This document shows, piece by piece, positions 40,708 through 52,327 of a DNA stretch of 64,000 nt. A program made the position numbers and the translations under genes. Source of the stretch: Patiria pectinifera. Its lineage: Eukaryota > Echinodermata > Asteroidea > Valvatida > Asterinidae. Under the pieces are notes generated by a model. The model was not told where the DNA came from, did no database searches, and saw only the letters and a program-made list of their open reading frames with translations. Positions within the stretch are counted from its first letter, which is position 1. Every line of letters starts with the position of its first letter. The stretch spans positions 16,206,699 through 16,270,698 of the forward strand of contig CM057133.1 in the NCBI GenBank assembly GCA_029964075.1. Direction: 5' to 3'.

Positions 40708-41633
40708 TACAAATCAAAAAAAGTAAGAAGGCCTGATGTTCTGATCCTAGCCAAATCTCTCTCAAAGACAAAAGGATTGCAACGTCAGGCCGTCTGACAT
40801 ACTCATTGAAAGTAAAGATCTGTACCTTATTTCTTCACACTAAAAATATACATCTGTACTGTTGCTAAATTTAGTGATGACGCAGCAGTAAGTTTTAATT
40901 GAACGGAATTTGGAACTAAGGATGTGACTTTACGGTGAATTTTGTAAACGTTTAAACGGTTATTAACCCTAACCCCCTATCATGATTTTCTAGGAACCAT
41001 ACCCATCTGGCAAATTCCAACACCATATGGGAAACTGCACACACATATATTTTTGACTTTGATTCTGGAGGTGTGCCAACCCAATGTATAAGACTGTCAG
41101 TTTAGGGGTACTGTACTCATCCTGACGGACTCCAACAAAGCATGCCGTTGGGGTTTGATGGGTTGGGGGAGGTTAGGGTTAAGCAGACGGGTGTGATTGA
41201 CATGATAAACAGCGAGCAGTCATTAAAAACATAAAAGTGAACTACATGTTCACCAAATGTTATCAAATACTGCACTGTTTAAATAGGTTTGAAAAAAAAT
41301 GAATTTTTTTTTTTTTGCTATGTGAATACATGAATACAACTCAAAGGGAGATTGCCTGAACATATCCCTTTTGTATAATGCAAGTTTCATTTAAACGTTT
41401 TGGGAAATTTGTAAAGTGATTTGGATTTTTTGTGTGTTTAAACGTGTAAACATGAACACATGTTTTATAACAAAAAAATAACATGTGGACAGCTGTGTTT
41501 ACAATACCTGATCGGGTTCAGAAATGACATGCTCATACATACATCTGGAAGTTAAGAAACACTCATATTGAATGAATGTTACTTAATAAATGTAGTAAAT
41601 CGATTGACATTTGTCATCACCTCTCATTTATCA
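40708..41633. other. No gene seen downstream of the GT61 stop codon
   Basis: Includes the 3' UTR of the GT61 gene; I found no canonical AATAAA on minus close to the stop. GAGGTTAGGGTTAAGC at 41170-41185 and TTAACCCTAACCCC at 40965-40978 are short telomere-like motifs. Confidence 0.45.
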
Positions 41634-43232
41634 TCACACTGTTGCTTTGTCTTTGTACTTTGTACAAATGGTTATCGACAGCTCCTCCAGTTTACTTTTA
41701 ACAGCATCGGGGGACACTTTGGTGGATTTCTCTACCAGGTTCTCGTTGGCAGATTCAGTGTTCTGCCAGCTCTGGTAGAAAATGCCGCTGCGTTTAGCCA
41801 GGTACTCCATGTGCCAGTTGCCTTGAAATGCCCTTGGCCACATCTCCAGGACCCCAGCCCCTTTTTGCATGAATACAGTGAAGCCAAAGGCTGCTCCGTG
41901 CATGCCCACCATGATGTCTGCATTCCCAATCAGTTCAAGCTGCCTCTTCATCGGGAGCTTGTCAAGCTGCTCGCCCCGGATGGTGTAGTTTGGAAAATGG
42001 TGCCGTGCGCTAACCAGCAACTCGTCCTCATTGGAGATTTTCCGAGACACAATGCCTTTGGGATTCCTTGGATGTCCAACGTAATTCCTTCTCCAGATGA
42101 AGAGGACATTCAGTCTCTTCCCGTGGCAGCGTCTCTCCCGATCCTTGTCAGATTTCATTGGAACTCCCAAAGCAGAAAGCACTTCATGTCGGAATTTTTC
42201 AACAAGAGTCAACGGCCGCAGGACCTTGTCTAAAATGGGAGTCTTTCCCCGACTGAAGCATGGCAGCAGATTTCTGATCTGGGTTTTGCCCTTGATCTCT
42301 GCTATTCGGAAAACCCGCCTGAAGGTGCCCTTGAAGAGACTGTCCAGTGAGGTGTCGGGGTGGGCATCGAAAATCCAGAGATCTGTGTTCTTGAAAGTCC
42401 GATTGTACAGCTGCATCGAGAGGAAAGTATCGTACAAGTCGATGACAGTCCAGTAAACGTTGGCATATTCATAGCGGGTAAGTAAGATTACAAAGTCACC
42501 GTCATGTTTTTGTATTTCCTCCCCCTGAGTCTGATAGGGGCCCTTTGATATCTTCACTGCTTTACTCAACAGCGGAACTTGAGGGGTAGCGTGGCCAAAT
42601 GTAAAGACGTTAGGGGCTGGAATGTTGGAGCAGTTTTCCACATTGAGCAGTCCATTTTCTTGGTGGTAGAACTCGGCACTTTCGTGCTGGAGCAGTACAT
42701 CTTTAATTTTCTCTCCACCTCTGGCTGTTGTGTGCGCTTTTGCAGGATCCACAATCACATTTCTCATGAGTGCAGTCATGTTCTCATAAAATTCCACATT
42801 CCCATCGCAATAAGACACTGCCGACGAAATCATACGAAACACAAATTTACTCTGGGAATCTTGAATTCTCCTGACCAATTGCTTATCTTTGGTCGGCACT
42901 GCTTCTGGCCGCCCTCCGGTTGATCTTGCTGGGGATTTTTTATCTCTGTGGAATGTCTCTCCTTTACGGTCCTGTTTCTTTTCCTCTGACTTTGAAGAGG
43001 ATTTGTCAATGTGTCGCTGGGAGTGTCTGGTGTCGCCTTCCCCCGGTTGGGGGACGATTGAATTCTGGACCCCATTTGGTCTTTTCTCTGGGTCTTGTTC
43101 AGTCTGTTCCAGATTGTTCCCGCTGCTGTGTCCATTGAAGGCCAGCCAGACGCAGGTTAGGGAAACCTGCATGACGATGATGACCATCAACACTGATATG
43201 TTCCGCCTGCTGGCGTACAGTTTTAGACGCAT
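41634..43232 (-). CDS. GT61-family (DUF563) glycosyltransferase, type II membrane protein
   Basis: 532 aa in one coding exon. The ATG at 43232-43230 (A at -3) was chosen because the frame upstream has no other ATG and a strong splice acceptor sits 55 nt upstream (exon border 43287, after a long pyrimidine tract), so a 5' UTR intron is likely. Residues about 13-32 form a signal anchor (NISVLMVIIVMQVSLTCVWL); residues 35-120 are a hydrophilic Lys/Ser/Glu-rich stem; the lumenal catalytic domain follows. The C-terminal block DIMVGMHGAAFGFTVFMQKG with LEMWP is the typical nucleotide-sugar-binding end of GT61 enzymes (EOGT, POMGNT2, plant xylosyltransferases). There is no KDEL-like end. Likely Golgi or ER protein glycosylation; donor and acceptor are unknown. 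It is convergent to RRP12. Confidence 0.85.
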   Translation of the reverse strand: MRLKLYASRRNISVLMVIIVMQVSLTCVWLAFNGHSSGNNLEQTEQDPEKRPNGVQNSIVPQPGEGDTRHSQRHIDKSSSKSEEKKQDRKGETFHRDKKSPARSTGGRPEAVPTKDKQLVRRIQDSQSKFVFRMISSAVSYCDGNVEFYENMTALMRNVIVDPAKAHTTARGGEKIKDVLLQHESAEFYHQENGLLNVENCSNIPAPNVFTFGHATPQVPLLSKAVKISKGPYQTQGEEIQKHDGDFVILLTRYEYANVYWTVIDLYDTFLSMQLYNRTFKNTDLWIFDAHPDTSLDSLFKGTFRRVFRIAEIKGKTQIRNLLPCFSRGKTPILDKVLRPLTLVEKFRHEVLSALGVPMKSDKDRERRCHGKRLNVLFIWRRNYVGHPRNPKGIVSRKISNEDELLVSARHHFPNYTIRGEQLDKLPMKRQLELIGNADIMVGMHGAAFGFTVFMQKGAGVLEMWPRAFQGNWHMEYLAKRSGIFYQSWQNTESANENLVEKSTKVSPDAVKSKLEELSITICTKYKDKATV

Positions 43233-43286
43233 GATGAGTTTGTGAGCAGTCCCAGACACTGACAGGGAAAGAACGTAAACCCTCTT

Positions 43287-43290
43287 GCTG
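43287..43290 (-). other. Splice acceptor in the 5' UTR of the GT61 gene
   Basis: Minus strand reads a long T/C tract then gattacag|C, 55 nt before the ATG. It implies at least one upstream non-coding exon, which I could not locate to the right. Confidence 0.5.
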
Positions 43291-43794
43291 TAATCAAAGA
43301 GAAAAACAAAAAAAGCCGATTAGAAAATCTCCACGTGTTTTTCTCTGTGGTGTGAATCAGTTTATTTTTTTATTGGACAGGCTTTTATCAGCACAGCCTT
43401 GGTTTCAGCACTAGTACCCGTACATATTCATATATACAAAGAGCAAACATTCATCGTGTACAATATGGTGCAGGGTTTCTTATCTAGTCATGGTAGTAAG
43501 ATAATATGAAAAGAGCAAATGCCTGGTATTATTCAAATCGATAGATTCAGAAGACTTCAGTTTTGGTTCTGAATGTCATTTTTAACCGTCTGTGATTGGG
43601 GTTATTTAGGTTTTTTGTTACGAGGTTTGACCAGGAAGACACTCTGTACTGCTGAAAAGAAAAGAAAAAAATTGCTTCCACCATGCTCAACCTGATTAAT
43701 GTGACAAAGTGTGTTTAGTTAGTTTGGGGAGGCGGGGGGCCTGAAGGCAAACAATTTATATGTCGCTTCCCATGTTTGTCCATGTTCAATTTCA

Positions 43795-44160
43795 ATTCAA
43801 TTCAATAGACATTTATTTCCATACATTGCACTCATTATTTGCAGAGCAAATAGACAAGGAATAATAATAGGTAAGATAATGAAACAAATGTATGGAGGCC
43901 AATTCACAGACATCAATAGCTTGTTACGGAAGGCCTGATGTACCGGTATATACACTACATTCAGAAGAATGAAATAAGATCACTAAGCAGTATATTAACA
44001 CAAAAGTAGTCAATAGTACAATACTTGTAATGTAAAGTCAAATCAAATCAAATCAAAGACGAATGCAGATGGACAAACGCTGACAGAACGGACAGACAGA
44101 CAGCATGACTGACACCACAACACCATGACAGACAGACAGACAGTAAGACATACCGACAAG
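43795..44160 (+). repeat. Simple-repeat cluster: (AATTC)n, (CAAAT)n, (GACA)n
   Basis: TTCAATTCAATTCAATA at 43795, CAAATCAAATCAAATCAAA at 44040, and GACAGACAGACAG blocks at 44090-44152. Confidence 0.6.
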
Positions 44161-45194
44161 TAGAACAGATAAACATTAAAACTGAAAAGGTAGGAATGGG
44201 ACGATATGGGGAGAATGTTTTGAATAAATTATTGGTGACAGGATCTAAAATATCAGGGGATAGCCATGCACTCAGTAACCCAATCCTCCTCCCCCTGAAA
44301 AAAAAATAAACAACTTTTTTCATGTTTAAACAGAATTAAATTTTGGCCAGCCACTCCTCGCTTAAAAGAAAAATAATCATTGTGTCTTCTTGACATCTTC
44401 ATTTGTCCATGAACGGGTTTGGGATTTTAACTCTAACCAGTAGAGGATTTACCATTTAAAAGGGGTTTTGACTCACAAACAACACTTAAAATAGAGTTCA
44501 CCACTAAAAGTCCTTAAAGTTATTTTGTATCTACACATTTTTTTTCACACCGAAAATTGTAATCCAAACCTAGAATTCAGAAAGACATGTGATATGACAT
44601 GGATAAGAAGCAGTGCGCAAAAAGTGATGGAATATGCCTTTTACGTAATGGCAAACACTACATGTATGTGACGCATATTCAGGAGATTTTTATTAAATCA
44701 TAGATGTAATAAGCTGTCAACTTATTATGGACTACATGTACAACTTGAAGGACAGATTTTATATGTATGATTACATGCACATACTACATGTACATCACAT
44801 GCACAGTTGTGTTGTGTCTTATTCGCACCATCTTTGCAAGTGAGGTGGGATTTTGTTAAATGCATAGTATCTCCAAAGACATAATAAGTCAGTTGTTCAC
44901 TGTTTTGCTGTTTTTACATAAACTGAAACGTCTATATCTTCCTTATTCCAGAGTAGAAATTCCACTCGGTACACAGGATTTGCCAAGTATACCTGTAGCT
45001 TTGCATGGATAAATTTAGTCATACTTCAGATGATTGCGATTGCCAAGATATATAACCTGTTTGATGTGATGACATTGCAGATAAGCAACAACAAAAAAGG
45101 TCTCCGTATGCTTATACAATAAAAGTGAGATATTTTTGGTCATATTTTATATTCTCAAAAAACAAGTGAAGCTTGACCATCTGTTGGATTACTT

Positions 45195-45450
45195 AGGCCA
45201 AAAAAAAAATAGTTCTGCTTCTGGTTACCCTACCTACTCTTTTTTGACAGCCCCTACCCTAATTTTTTTGGGGAAAAATGAGGGGAAAAAACCGAAAATC
45301 ATCAATTACTACCTTTTACCCTTGACTTTATGCTGACACCTCCATATGATCGTACACAAAAAAAAATTGCCCCCCAAATAATTCCCTACCTACCTTCCCT
45401 ATTTTCAAATGCCATGTAATCGGAAGCAGAACTATTTTTTTTCTTGGCCT
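45195..45450 (+). mobile_element. AGGCCAA-ended short element, type a
   Basis: 256 bp, inverted ends AGGCCAA.AAAAAAAATAGTT then CTGCTTC.G. The interior has ACCTACCT runs. Target duplication not resolved. Confidence 0.7.
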
Positions 45451-45509
45451 GATAAAACAGCATATTTGGGTTTATATAGGTTCAATTCAAAAAAGGGAGA
45501 AAACAGATA

Positions 45510-45857
45510 AGGCCACAAAAAAAAGTCTCCGGTTTCTGGTATGGAGCTTGCCCAAAAAGTGGTACCTGATTTTTTTGCTTCAAATGTCAGCTGATGACTG
45601 CAAATGGTGCCCGACTAAACTTAGTGCAAATATATGGGAGTCCAGAGAGGCCACATGAAGCTTATTCTCGACCATAACCCAATCTAAAAACACGTTAAAA
45701 TTGTGCAGCAGCAGGATTCCAGTCAAACCAGTGAGTTTGGCGGTTTTGAGACATCATCTTTCATTGAAAAAAAAACTTTTTCATTTTGCCGACGCGCATG
45801 GCTACGGCGACGCGCGCGCATACCAGAAACCTTTAGATACTTTTTTTTTTTTGGCCT
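45510..45857 (+). mobile_element. AGGCCAA-ended short element, type c
   Basis: 348 bp, ends AGGCCA.AAAAAAAAGT then TTTCTGGTATG on both sides. The interior includes GGATTCCAGTCAAACCAGTG. Confidence 0.7.
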
Positions 45858-45919
45858 AATAAAGGTTTACATTTTTAGCTGCAGCTAAGCAGCTCTACAA
45901 GTACGGTACTCATGTCTCT

Positions 45920-45953
45920 CCATTGGTTGGTTAGTTGGTTGATTGGTTGGTGA
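45920..45953 (+). repeat. (TTGG)n-like microsatellite
   Basis: TTGGTTGGTTAGTTGGTTGA and on. Confidence 0.55.
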
Positions 45954-47074
45954 GTAACAAACTTCACCCATATATACCTTTTTTGGCCATCAATCACCTT
46001 GTCCCTTAGGCCCTCGCAACAACATGTGCCTCAGGTTCATGGCCCTGAATTGTGACAGTTGCATAGGTCTCCACTGACCAGCTATTAATTTATTGTTATT
46101 TATTTATTTACTAGAGTCAAAAACCAGATGTTTGAACTTAAAACACTTTGCATTGGGACTGGCGCTGTACTACACACAAATTTGGTGTTCCACATGTACC
46201 TAGCATACAAACGCTCCATGCACAAACAGACATTCAACAACTAGGAATCCTTTATTTCAATTGACAGTCACAATCATGTGAGTAGTACTACATGTAGTAG
46301 TGCTTTATATAAAACAGACTTTTATAGGCCACAACAGGTCTACAGTTGGGCCGCAGCTTCCGAGATCATTTCAAGCTTGTTATGCTGGCATTAAAATGAA
46401 ATTGGCTTTGTAGTTTTCAAATGCTGGAACGTGGCAGGCTTTTTTAATTTTTGGGGTGTTTTTTGTGCTTTGCTTTGAAATGAAGTTATGGCCCGTGTGT
46501 AATTTGATAAAACGACTCCAAAAAAATTATGCATTTGAATGAAATTTGAGAGTGGTCGACGTGCAAGAGTAAGCGTATGTACATCTGTGCTATAGACGTT
46601 AACATTTGGCATTTTAGGCCTTAAAATTTAATTAACATGAACCGTGTGATCTTTACATGTAACATATATTTCACCCTCCAGAACCATCATCCGTGTATTT
46701 TTACATGTAATCTTCAAGACAAGACATGTCAAATGTCATTTGATGGATGTTGTATCACAAATATACGCGCATACTACAAATCCCTAGGGAAAAAGAGATA
46801 TACAAATTTGTGCACGGGCAAGCTTATTGAATTTTTCAGTTCAATGCCATAACAACGTGACTCACCCTCGCTGCGTGTGTTTTATAAGAACCAAAATCAT
46901 TAACTCGGGACAATCTAGTATCAGAAAAAATATTCCAATGTGTATGTGTTCTAGAAGTAAAGCATGGAGTGTCTGGTATAGTTTACACATATTTTGTATT
47001 TTTGTATGGTAACTGAAGATCGCGGTGTAGATTGTGCGGCCTAGTTTGCTCACAGGATCGCATGAACACTGCTT

Positions 47075-47413
47075 AGGCCAAATAAAAAAACATGTTAAGC
47101 GTCCCCAGCCGCTTCCTTTTTGGAGGCCGCCACCTCCTTTTTTTTTCTTTTTTTTTTTAAACTTGAAAAAATGATAAATTTTAAACAGTGACATCATTCT
47201 GGTCTCTTTGTCTGTTGCATCTAGCCCATATAAAGCTGGTACATGTATGTCATTCCTGAGTCCAAGTGGCGGCCATTTAAAAAAAAAGCTGGCGGCCATC
47301 TTGAAAAATAGCCCGGTCGGGCGGCCATTTTGGAAGGGGAAAAAAAAAGGGCCTCCTCCTTCCTTTTTTTTCAAAAACCAGGACGCTAAACATGTTTTTT
47401 TTTTACTTGGCCT
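47075..47413. mobile_element. AGGCCAA-ended short element, type e
   Basis: 339 bp, ends AGGCCAA.TAAAAAAA then ACATGTT.AGCGTCC on both sides. The interior contains GGCGGCCAT three times with poly-A and poly-T runs, which explains the open frames there. Confidence 0.7.
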
Positions 47414-47827
47414 TAATGCTCAGGGCACATTTTCAATTTCCAACCTCGTAGGTTTATAGGATATTTTGCACGTCAATCTGGGTGCCGTGCACATCAGACA
47501 TGCAATGAATACCTAAGCAGTAATTGATTTTCCCTTGTTGATTTTCTTCTTCTTTTCATTGTTTACATTTCGTTGTTTCAGCTGTGGTCCACGTATAATA
47601 GAGCCCATAATTTCCTTTTGTTCTCAGAAAGTCATGACAGTGAGATTTTCTTCCTAACCTGTTGATTCACAAAGCAATTTTACACTGAGGTCTGTCACTC
47701 AGAAATTTTCAGACTTTGCCCTTTCTCCCAGTTGATACATGCAAATTAGTTGATGGCTTTATGATAACAGTACATGACAAAGGTTGGTTGGCAGTGTACT
47801 CATTGCCTGTGATATGATATACAAATA

Positions 47828-48312
47828 TTGAGTGGCTCAGAGTGAAATGGGAGGAATATTAATGGGAGGAAAAGTCCAGATTTTACCGAGCGATAATGTT
47901 CCTCCCATTTCACAATTTAAAGCCACTCAATATTTGTTTCAAATAACTGATATATATGTAGATCCTTGTCATTTAATAAACTGGATCTTTTATTAACATA
48001 CAAACTTGGTGGAAAATGTGTTTTTCTCTTCCAAACCACCCCTTCGCAAACAAATTTTTGAACCCAACTCTGTAGCGCTGGCTCTTTGGAACAATACGCG
48101 CTACACGCATTGCTGAACGCGCACACCAGCACGCATTTGCACACAAATACCGCGTCATGGAACAAGCGTTGATCCTAACTGTTCAATAATATTTCCCATT
48201 CCCCATGGGCGAATGGGACTCTTTGAAGCCCGACGTGACCCGGCGTGAATGGGAGTAATAAGGAATGTCAGGTGATGTGTGTTTCACCAATCAAATGACA
48301 AGGATGCTGTAT
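47828..48312 (+). repeat. Dispersed repeat R3, copy 1
   Basis: About 480 bp, similar over its length to 59541-60034 (CTTCCAAACCACCCCTTC, GAACCCAACTCTGTAGC, CACCAATCAAATGACAAG). It starts with a hairpin built on GAAATGGGAGGAA. Confidence 0.7.
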
Positions 48313-49182
48313 GTCGGTTGTATAACAGGTGATACGAGGTGCCCTGCATAACCATCGTGCGTTTCATCATTCCAGCCTTGTGAACCATGATCGACTTTGA
48401 AACGTTTTGCTATTTTAAACCCACTTTTTTTTTTCAGAATTGGCATTGTACCATATGCGTGCCTATTATTTCTACAAGAGGTTCTGAAACAAAACCTACA
48501 TGTACATGTACATGTTCGAAGTATTTTTCTCCAAATCCAGAGATTGTTCACCATTTGCTCTAAAAAAATCACTAATGTCTATGAGAAAACAAGCATTGTA
48601 CATTTCTTGACGAAGTCCTTCCAATGGGGTATAATGGGCATTATGTGTGTAAGCTCAATTGTGTGCGCTAATTTTGTTACAAGGAGACCTTGCATATATG
48701 TACCCGTACATTGTATGTACTGCCATTGTGATAAATAACTGAAATTTGAATAGAACCTAGTTAATTAAATAAGAAGACAATTAGTAAAGTGTTGCAAGGT
48801 CGGACATGTGGCTTCATGTCATTTATGCCTGTAGCTACATGTAGATCAAGTCCCTATAGTGTGCAGTGTACCCATGGCCAGTACCAGCAAATAAAACATG
48901 CCTAATCACACCTGGAATTTTTTTAGAATGAAATGAAAAGTGAAGGCAATCCAACAAATTACAGATGCTGCACACAGTGGCTGCAAAAGCAAGCAATCCC
49001 AGGTTACAACACCTTCTTGGTTTCATTTTTTTTTTTTTAATAAAAAAACATTTTTAAAGAGGCATGTTGAAAAATACAGTTTACTCTTCTTTTTTGGGGG
49101 GGGAGAAAGAGGTGGCAGTTTGCATGCATTTAACCCTAAGTACCTAACTCCCTACTGTCTTAAAGCACTGGGAAAGTCTGCC

Positions 49183-49350
49183 AAAATCCATCAATCACAC
49201 TGCTTCCAATGCATGCTTTGCTTTAGGCCTCCAGGCCCAATCCTTCATACTCCATCAATATTTAGTCAAACCAGGCCTGCAGGACCAAGTCTCCCAAAAT
49301 CCACCAAAATGGGAGAATGGATTTTCATGGTAGTTGGGAAGGTTAGGATT
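49183..49350 (+). repeat. RX-like repeat fragment
   Basis: CCAAAATCCATCAATC, CCAGGCC.CAGGACCAAGTC and ...GGGAAGGTTAGGATTCAG echo the RX layout with a degenerate telomere-like end. Confidence 0.4.
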
Positions 49351-49414
49351 CAGTTAATCGAGTTTACACCAGATGTGTAACATGTAAGCTCTGTGTTCAG
49401 GAACCTCTCTCTCT

Positions 49415-49931
49415 TTAAAGGGAATAAACAACATTTGCAAACATCACAAATGATCAAATTATCACGAAATACCTTACTGGAGTGTTAGGGAATGACAGTC
49501 TAAAGCATCCTGTAAAATCGTGGCTCCTAGTGTGCTGACATTTTCAAGAAAATTTGTATTTTTCCAACGCTGGTCAGCCGACCAGCGTTGGAGAAAACTG
49601 GCTTTTTTTTTAAAACTGCTCCTAATTTTTCATACTTAGTTATTCCGCATTTTCTTCGCAATTGATTACACACCTGTGAAGGAGTACAAGCCTGCTAGAC
49701 TGATTTTCTGACCTTACAATTCCCCAAAGTCTATAAATTGCTCGTTTCATCTTAAGTGGGTCAGGGAACCAGACTACAATCACATGATTGGTTTTCTTGG
49801 TGTTTCCAGCATCTACAAGCCCAAAAAGTGAAACAAGTCAGTTTAACAATATTTGCTATAACATACTAATCCTCCAAATCCATTTATTTCTGAAAATTGC
49901 AGTAAAAGCAAATGTTGTACATTCCCTTTAA
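49415..49931 (+). mobile_element. TTAA-flanked short element, family I, copy C
   Basis: Same orientation as copy A, TTAA at both ends, central palindrome present as CGCTGGTCAGCCGACCAGCG. Confidence 0.8.
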
Positions 49932-50233
49932 AAAGGAATCCAACACAGCTAATATGCTCTACACAGCTAAAAATTTAATCCAACCCTGGTCAGGACCAGG
50001 GTTGAGTGGCTTCTCGGCTGTAATAAATCCAAAATCTACAGTTGACCCATCCTTTTTATAGCATGATTGTACATACCAGTGCTCTTATTCCTCCATGATG
50101 TACATACATGTACTTAAATGGTCCGTGGATTGATGAGTCCCAGTTCCCCTTACAGTATAACCGTGCTGAGCACGTGTAGGTGGGACAATAGTGTGAAAAG
50201 GCCTTTAGTCAGCACATGTAGTGTCATGTACAT

Positions 50234-50703
50234 GGTAGCAGACCAGTAAATAAACTTCCATAGACCCCAATGGTAAATGCTCCCACTTCAAAAATTCGGG
50301 AAAAATACTCACAACTCTCCAAGGTGTTCGAGACACACATCAAATTAAAGCTTATTTCATCATCTTTCAATTTCTGTTCAATTTACGGGGGGTCAACTGA
50401 TGACTTTTAGGAGAAATTTCCATCTGAAGACGATCACCCCTGAAAATAGTCCTGAAGCCCATCGCCATTTTGAAAAACGATGCCTACACTCCATTGCAAA
50501 GTAGAGCGCTTTTAGGGTCCAAATTACATCAAAATTACACAGAACTGCAAGCTCCAAGTCCTGTGCACGGTTTCCATCCATATTTTTAACAAACCCTCAA
50601 GTTCATGGCCCACAGCATGCTCAAATACCGAAGATTTTGAGGGCATGCAAATCGTGATTTGGCCGGCGCAGGCAATTTCGGACCCATTTACTGGTCTGCA
50701 CCC
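50234..50703 (+). repeat. Left 470-bp direct repeat of the composite
   Basis: Starts GGTAGCAGACCAGTAAAT, ends ATTTACTGGTCTGCACCC. Offset to the right copy is 2094 bp at both ends, so no net length difference. Confidence 0.8.
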
Positions 50704-50707
50704 TATA

Positions 50708-52327
50708 GAGAAGCGAGGTTTTGAAAAATTTCTCCAAACCACTTGTACGGCACGAGGAAGGATGGATGACTCATATTTCATCAAAAATTGCAAGAAAAAA
50801 TCTCTGACTGCGATTTCTGGCCTGAAAACAAGCCCTCTGTTTGCGGCTACCTTACTGTAGGGCGCCCCCAACGGGCGTGAATTGAGTTTTTGCTCCTTCC
50901 GACCCCAAATTACCCCCCCCCCCTTGTTCGCTCGAAATTCCTGTGATCGGAGGACGGTCCATCGGCCCTATTCAGATTTTGGGCGCATTTGTTGCGGAAC
51001 CGCCATCGGTGACCCCTTTTGAAACGCTGCCCCCCCCCCAGGTTCCGCCCCCCTGAAAAAAAACCACTCCGCAAACATTTTGACAACAAACGGTGGAAGA
51101 CGCCATTTTGAAACTACAGAGAAGCGAGGTTTTGAAAAATTTCTCCAAACCACTTGTACGGCACGAGGAAGGATGGATGACTCATATTTCATCAAAAAAT
51201 TGCGAGAAAAAAAATCTCTGACTGCGATTTCTGGCCTGAAAACAAGCCCTCTGTTTGCGGCTACCTTACTGTAGGGCGCCCCCAACGGGCGTGAATTGAG
51301 TTTTTGCTCCTTCCGACCCCAAATTACCCCCCCCCCCTTGTTCGCTCGAAATTCCTGTGATCGGAGGACGGTCCATCGGCCCTATTCAGATTTTGGGCGC
51401 ATTTGTTGCGGAACCGCCATCGGTGACCTTTGAAACGCTGCCCCCAGGTTCCGCCCCCCTGAAAAAAACCACTCCGCAAACATTTTGACAACAAACGGTG
51501 GAAGACGCCATTTTGAAACTACAGAGAAGCGAGGTTTTGAAAAATTTCTCCAAACCACTTGTACGGCACGAGGAAGGATGGATGACTCATATTTCATCAA
51601 AAAATTGCGATCCCTAAACTCTCTGCCTGCGATTTCTGGCCTGAAAACAAGCCCTCTGTTTGCGGCTACCTTACTGTAGGGCGCCCCCAACGGGCGTGAA
51701 TTGAGTTTTTGCTCCTTCCGACCCCAAATTACCCCCCCCCCCCCTTGTTCGCTCGAAATTCCTGTGATCGGAGGACGGGCCCTCAGCCCTATTCTGATTT
51801 GGGCGCATTTGTTGCGGAACCGCCATCGGTGACCCCTTTGAAACGCTGCCCCCAGGTTCCGCCCCCTGAAAAAAACCACTCCGCAAACATTTTGACAACA
51901 AACGGTGGAAGACGCCATTTTGAAACTACAGAGAAGCGAGGTTTTGAAAATTTCTCCAAACCACTTGTACGGCACGAGGAAGGATGGATGACTCATATTT
52001 CATCAAAATTGCGAGAAAAAATCTCTGACTGCGATTTCTGGCCTGAAAACAAGCCCTCTGTTTGCGGCTACCTTACTGTAGGGCGCCCCCAACGGGCGTG
52101 AATTGAGTTTTGCTCCTTCCGACCCCAAATTACCCCCCTTGTTCGCTCGAAATTCCTGTGATCGGGGACGGTCCATCGGCCCTATTCAGATTTTGGGCGC
52201 ATTTGTTCTGGAACCGCCATCGGTGACCCCTTTGAAACGCTGCCCCCAGGTTCCGCCCCCCTGAAAAAAAAACCACTCCGCAAACATTTTGACAACAAAC
52301 GGTGGAAGACGCCAATTTGAAACTACA
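50708..52327 (+). repeat. Tandem array of four units near 405 bp
   Basis: Units start with GAGAAGCGAGGTTTTGAAAA at 50708, 51119, 51524 and 51931. Differences are mainly in lengths of poly-C and poly-A runs. Minus-strand open frames of 105-204 codons recur in units but in shifting frames. Confidence 0.85.

Noticed and set aside
41568-42233. 221-codon plus-strand frame
   Set aside because: Antisense shadow of the GT61 coding region.
50524-51996. Minus-strand frames of 105-204 codons in the tandem array
   Set aside because: The same unit is read in different frames in different copies, so the protein is not conserved.
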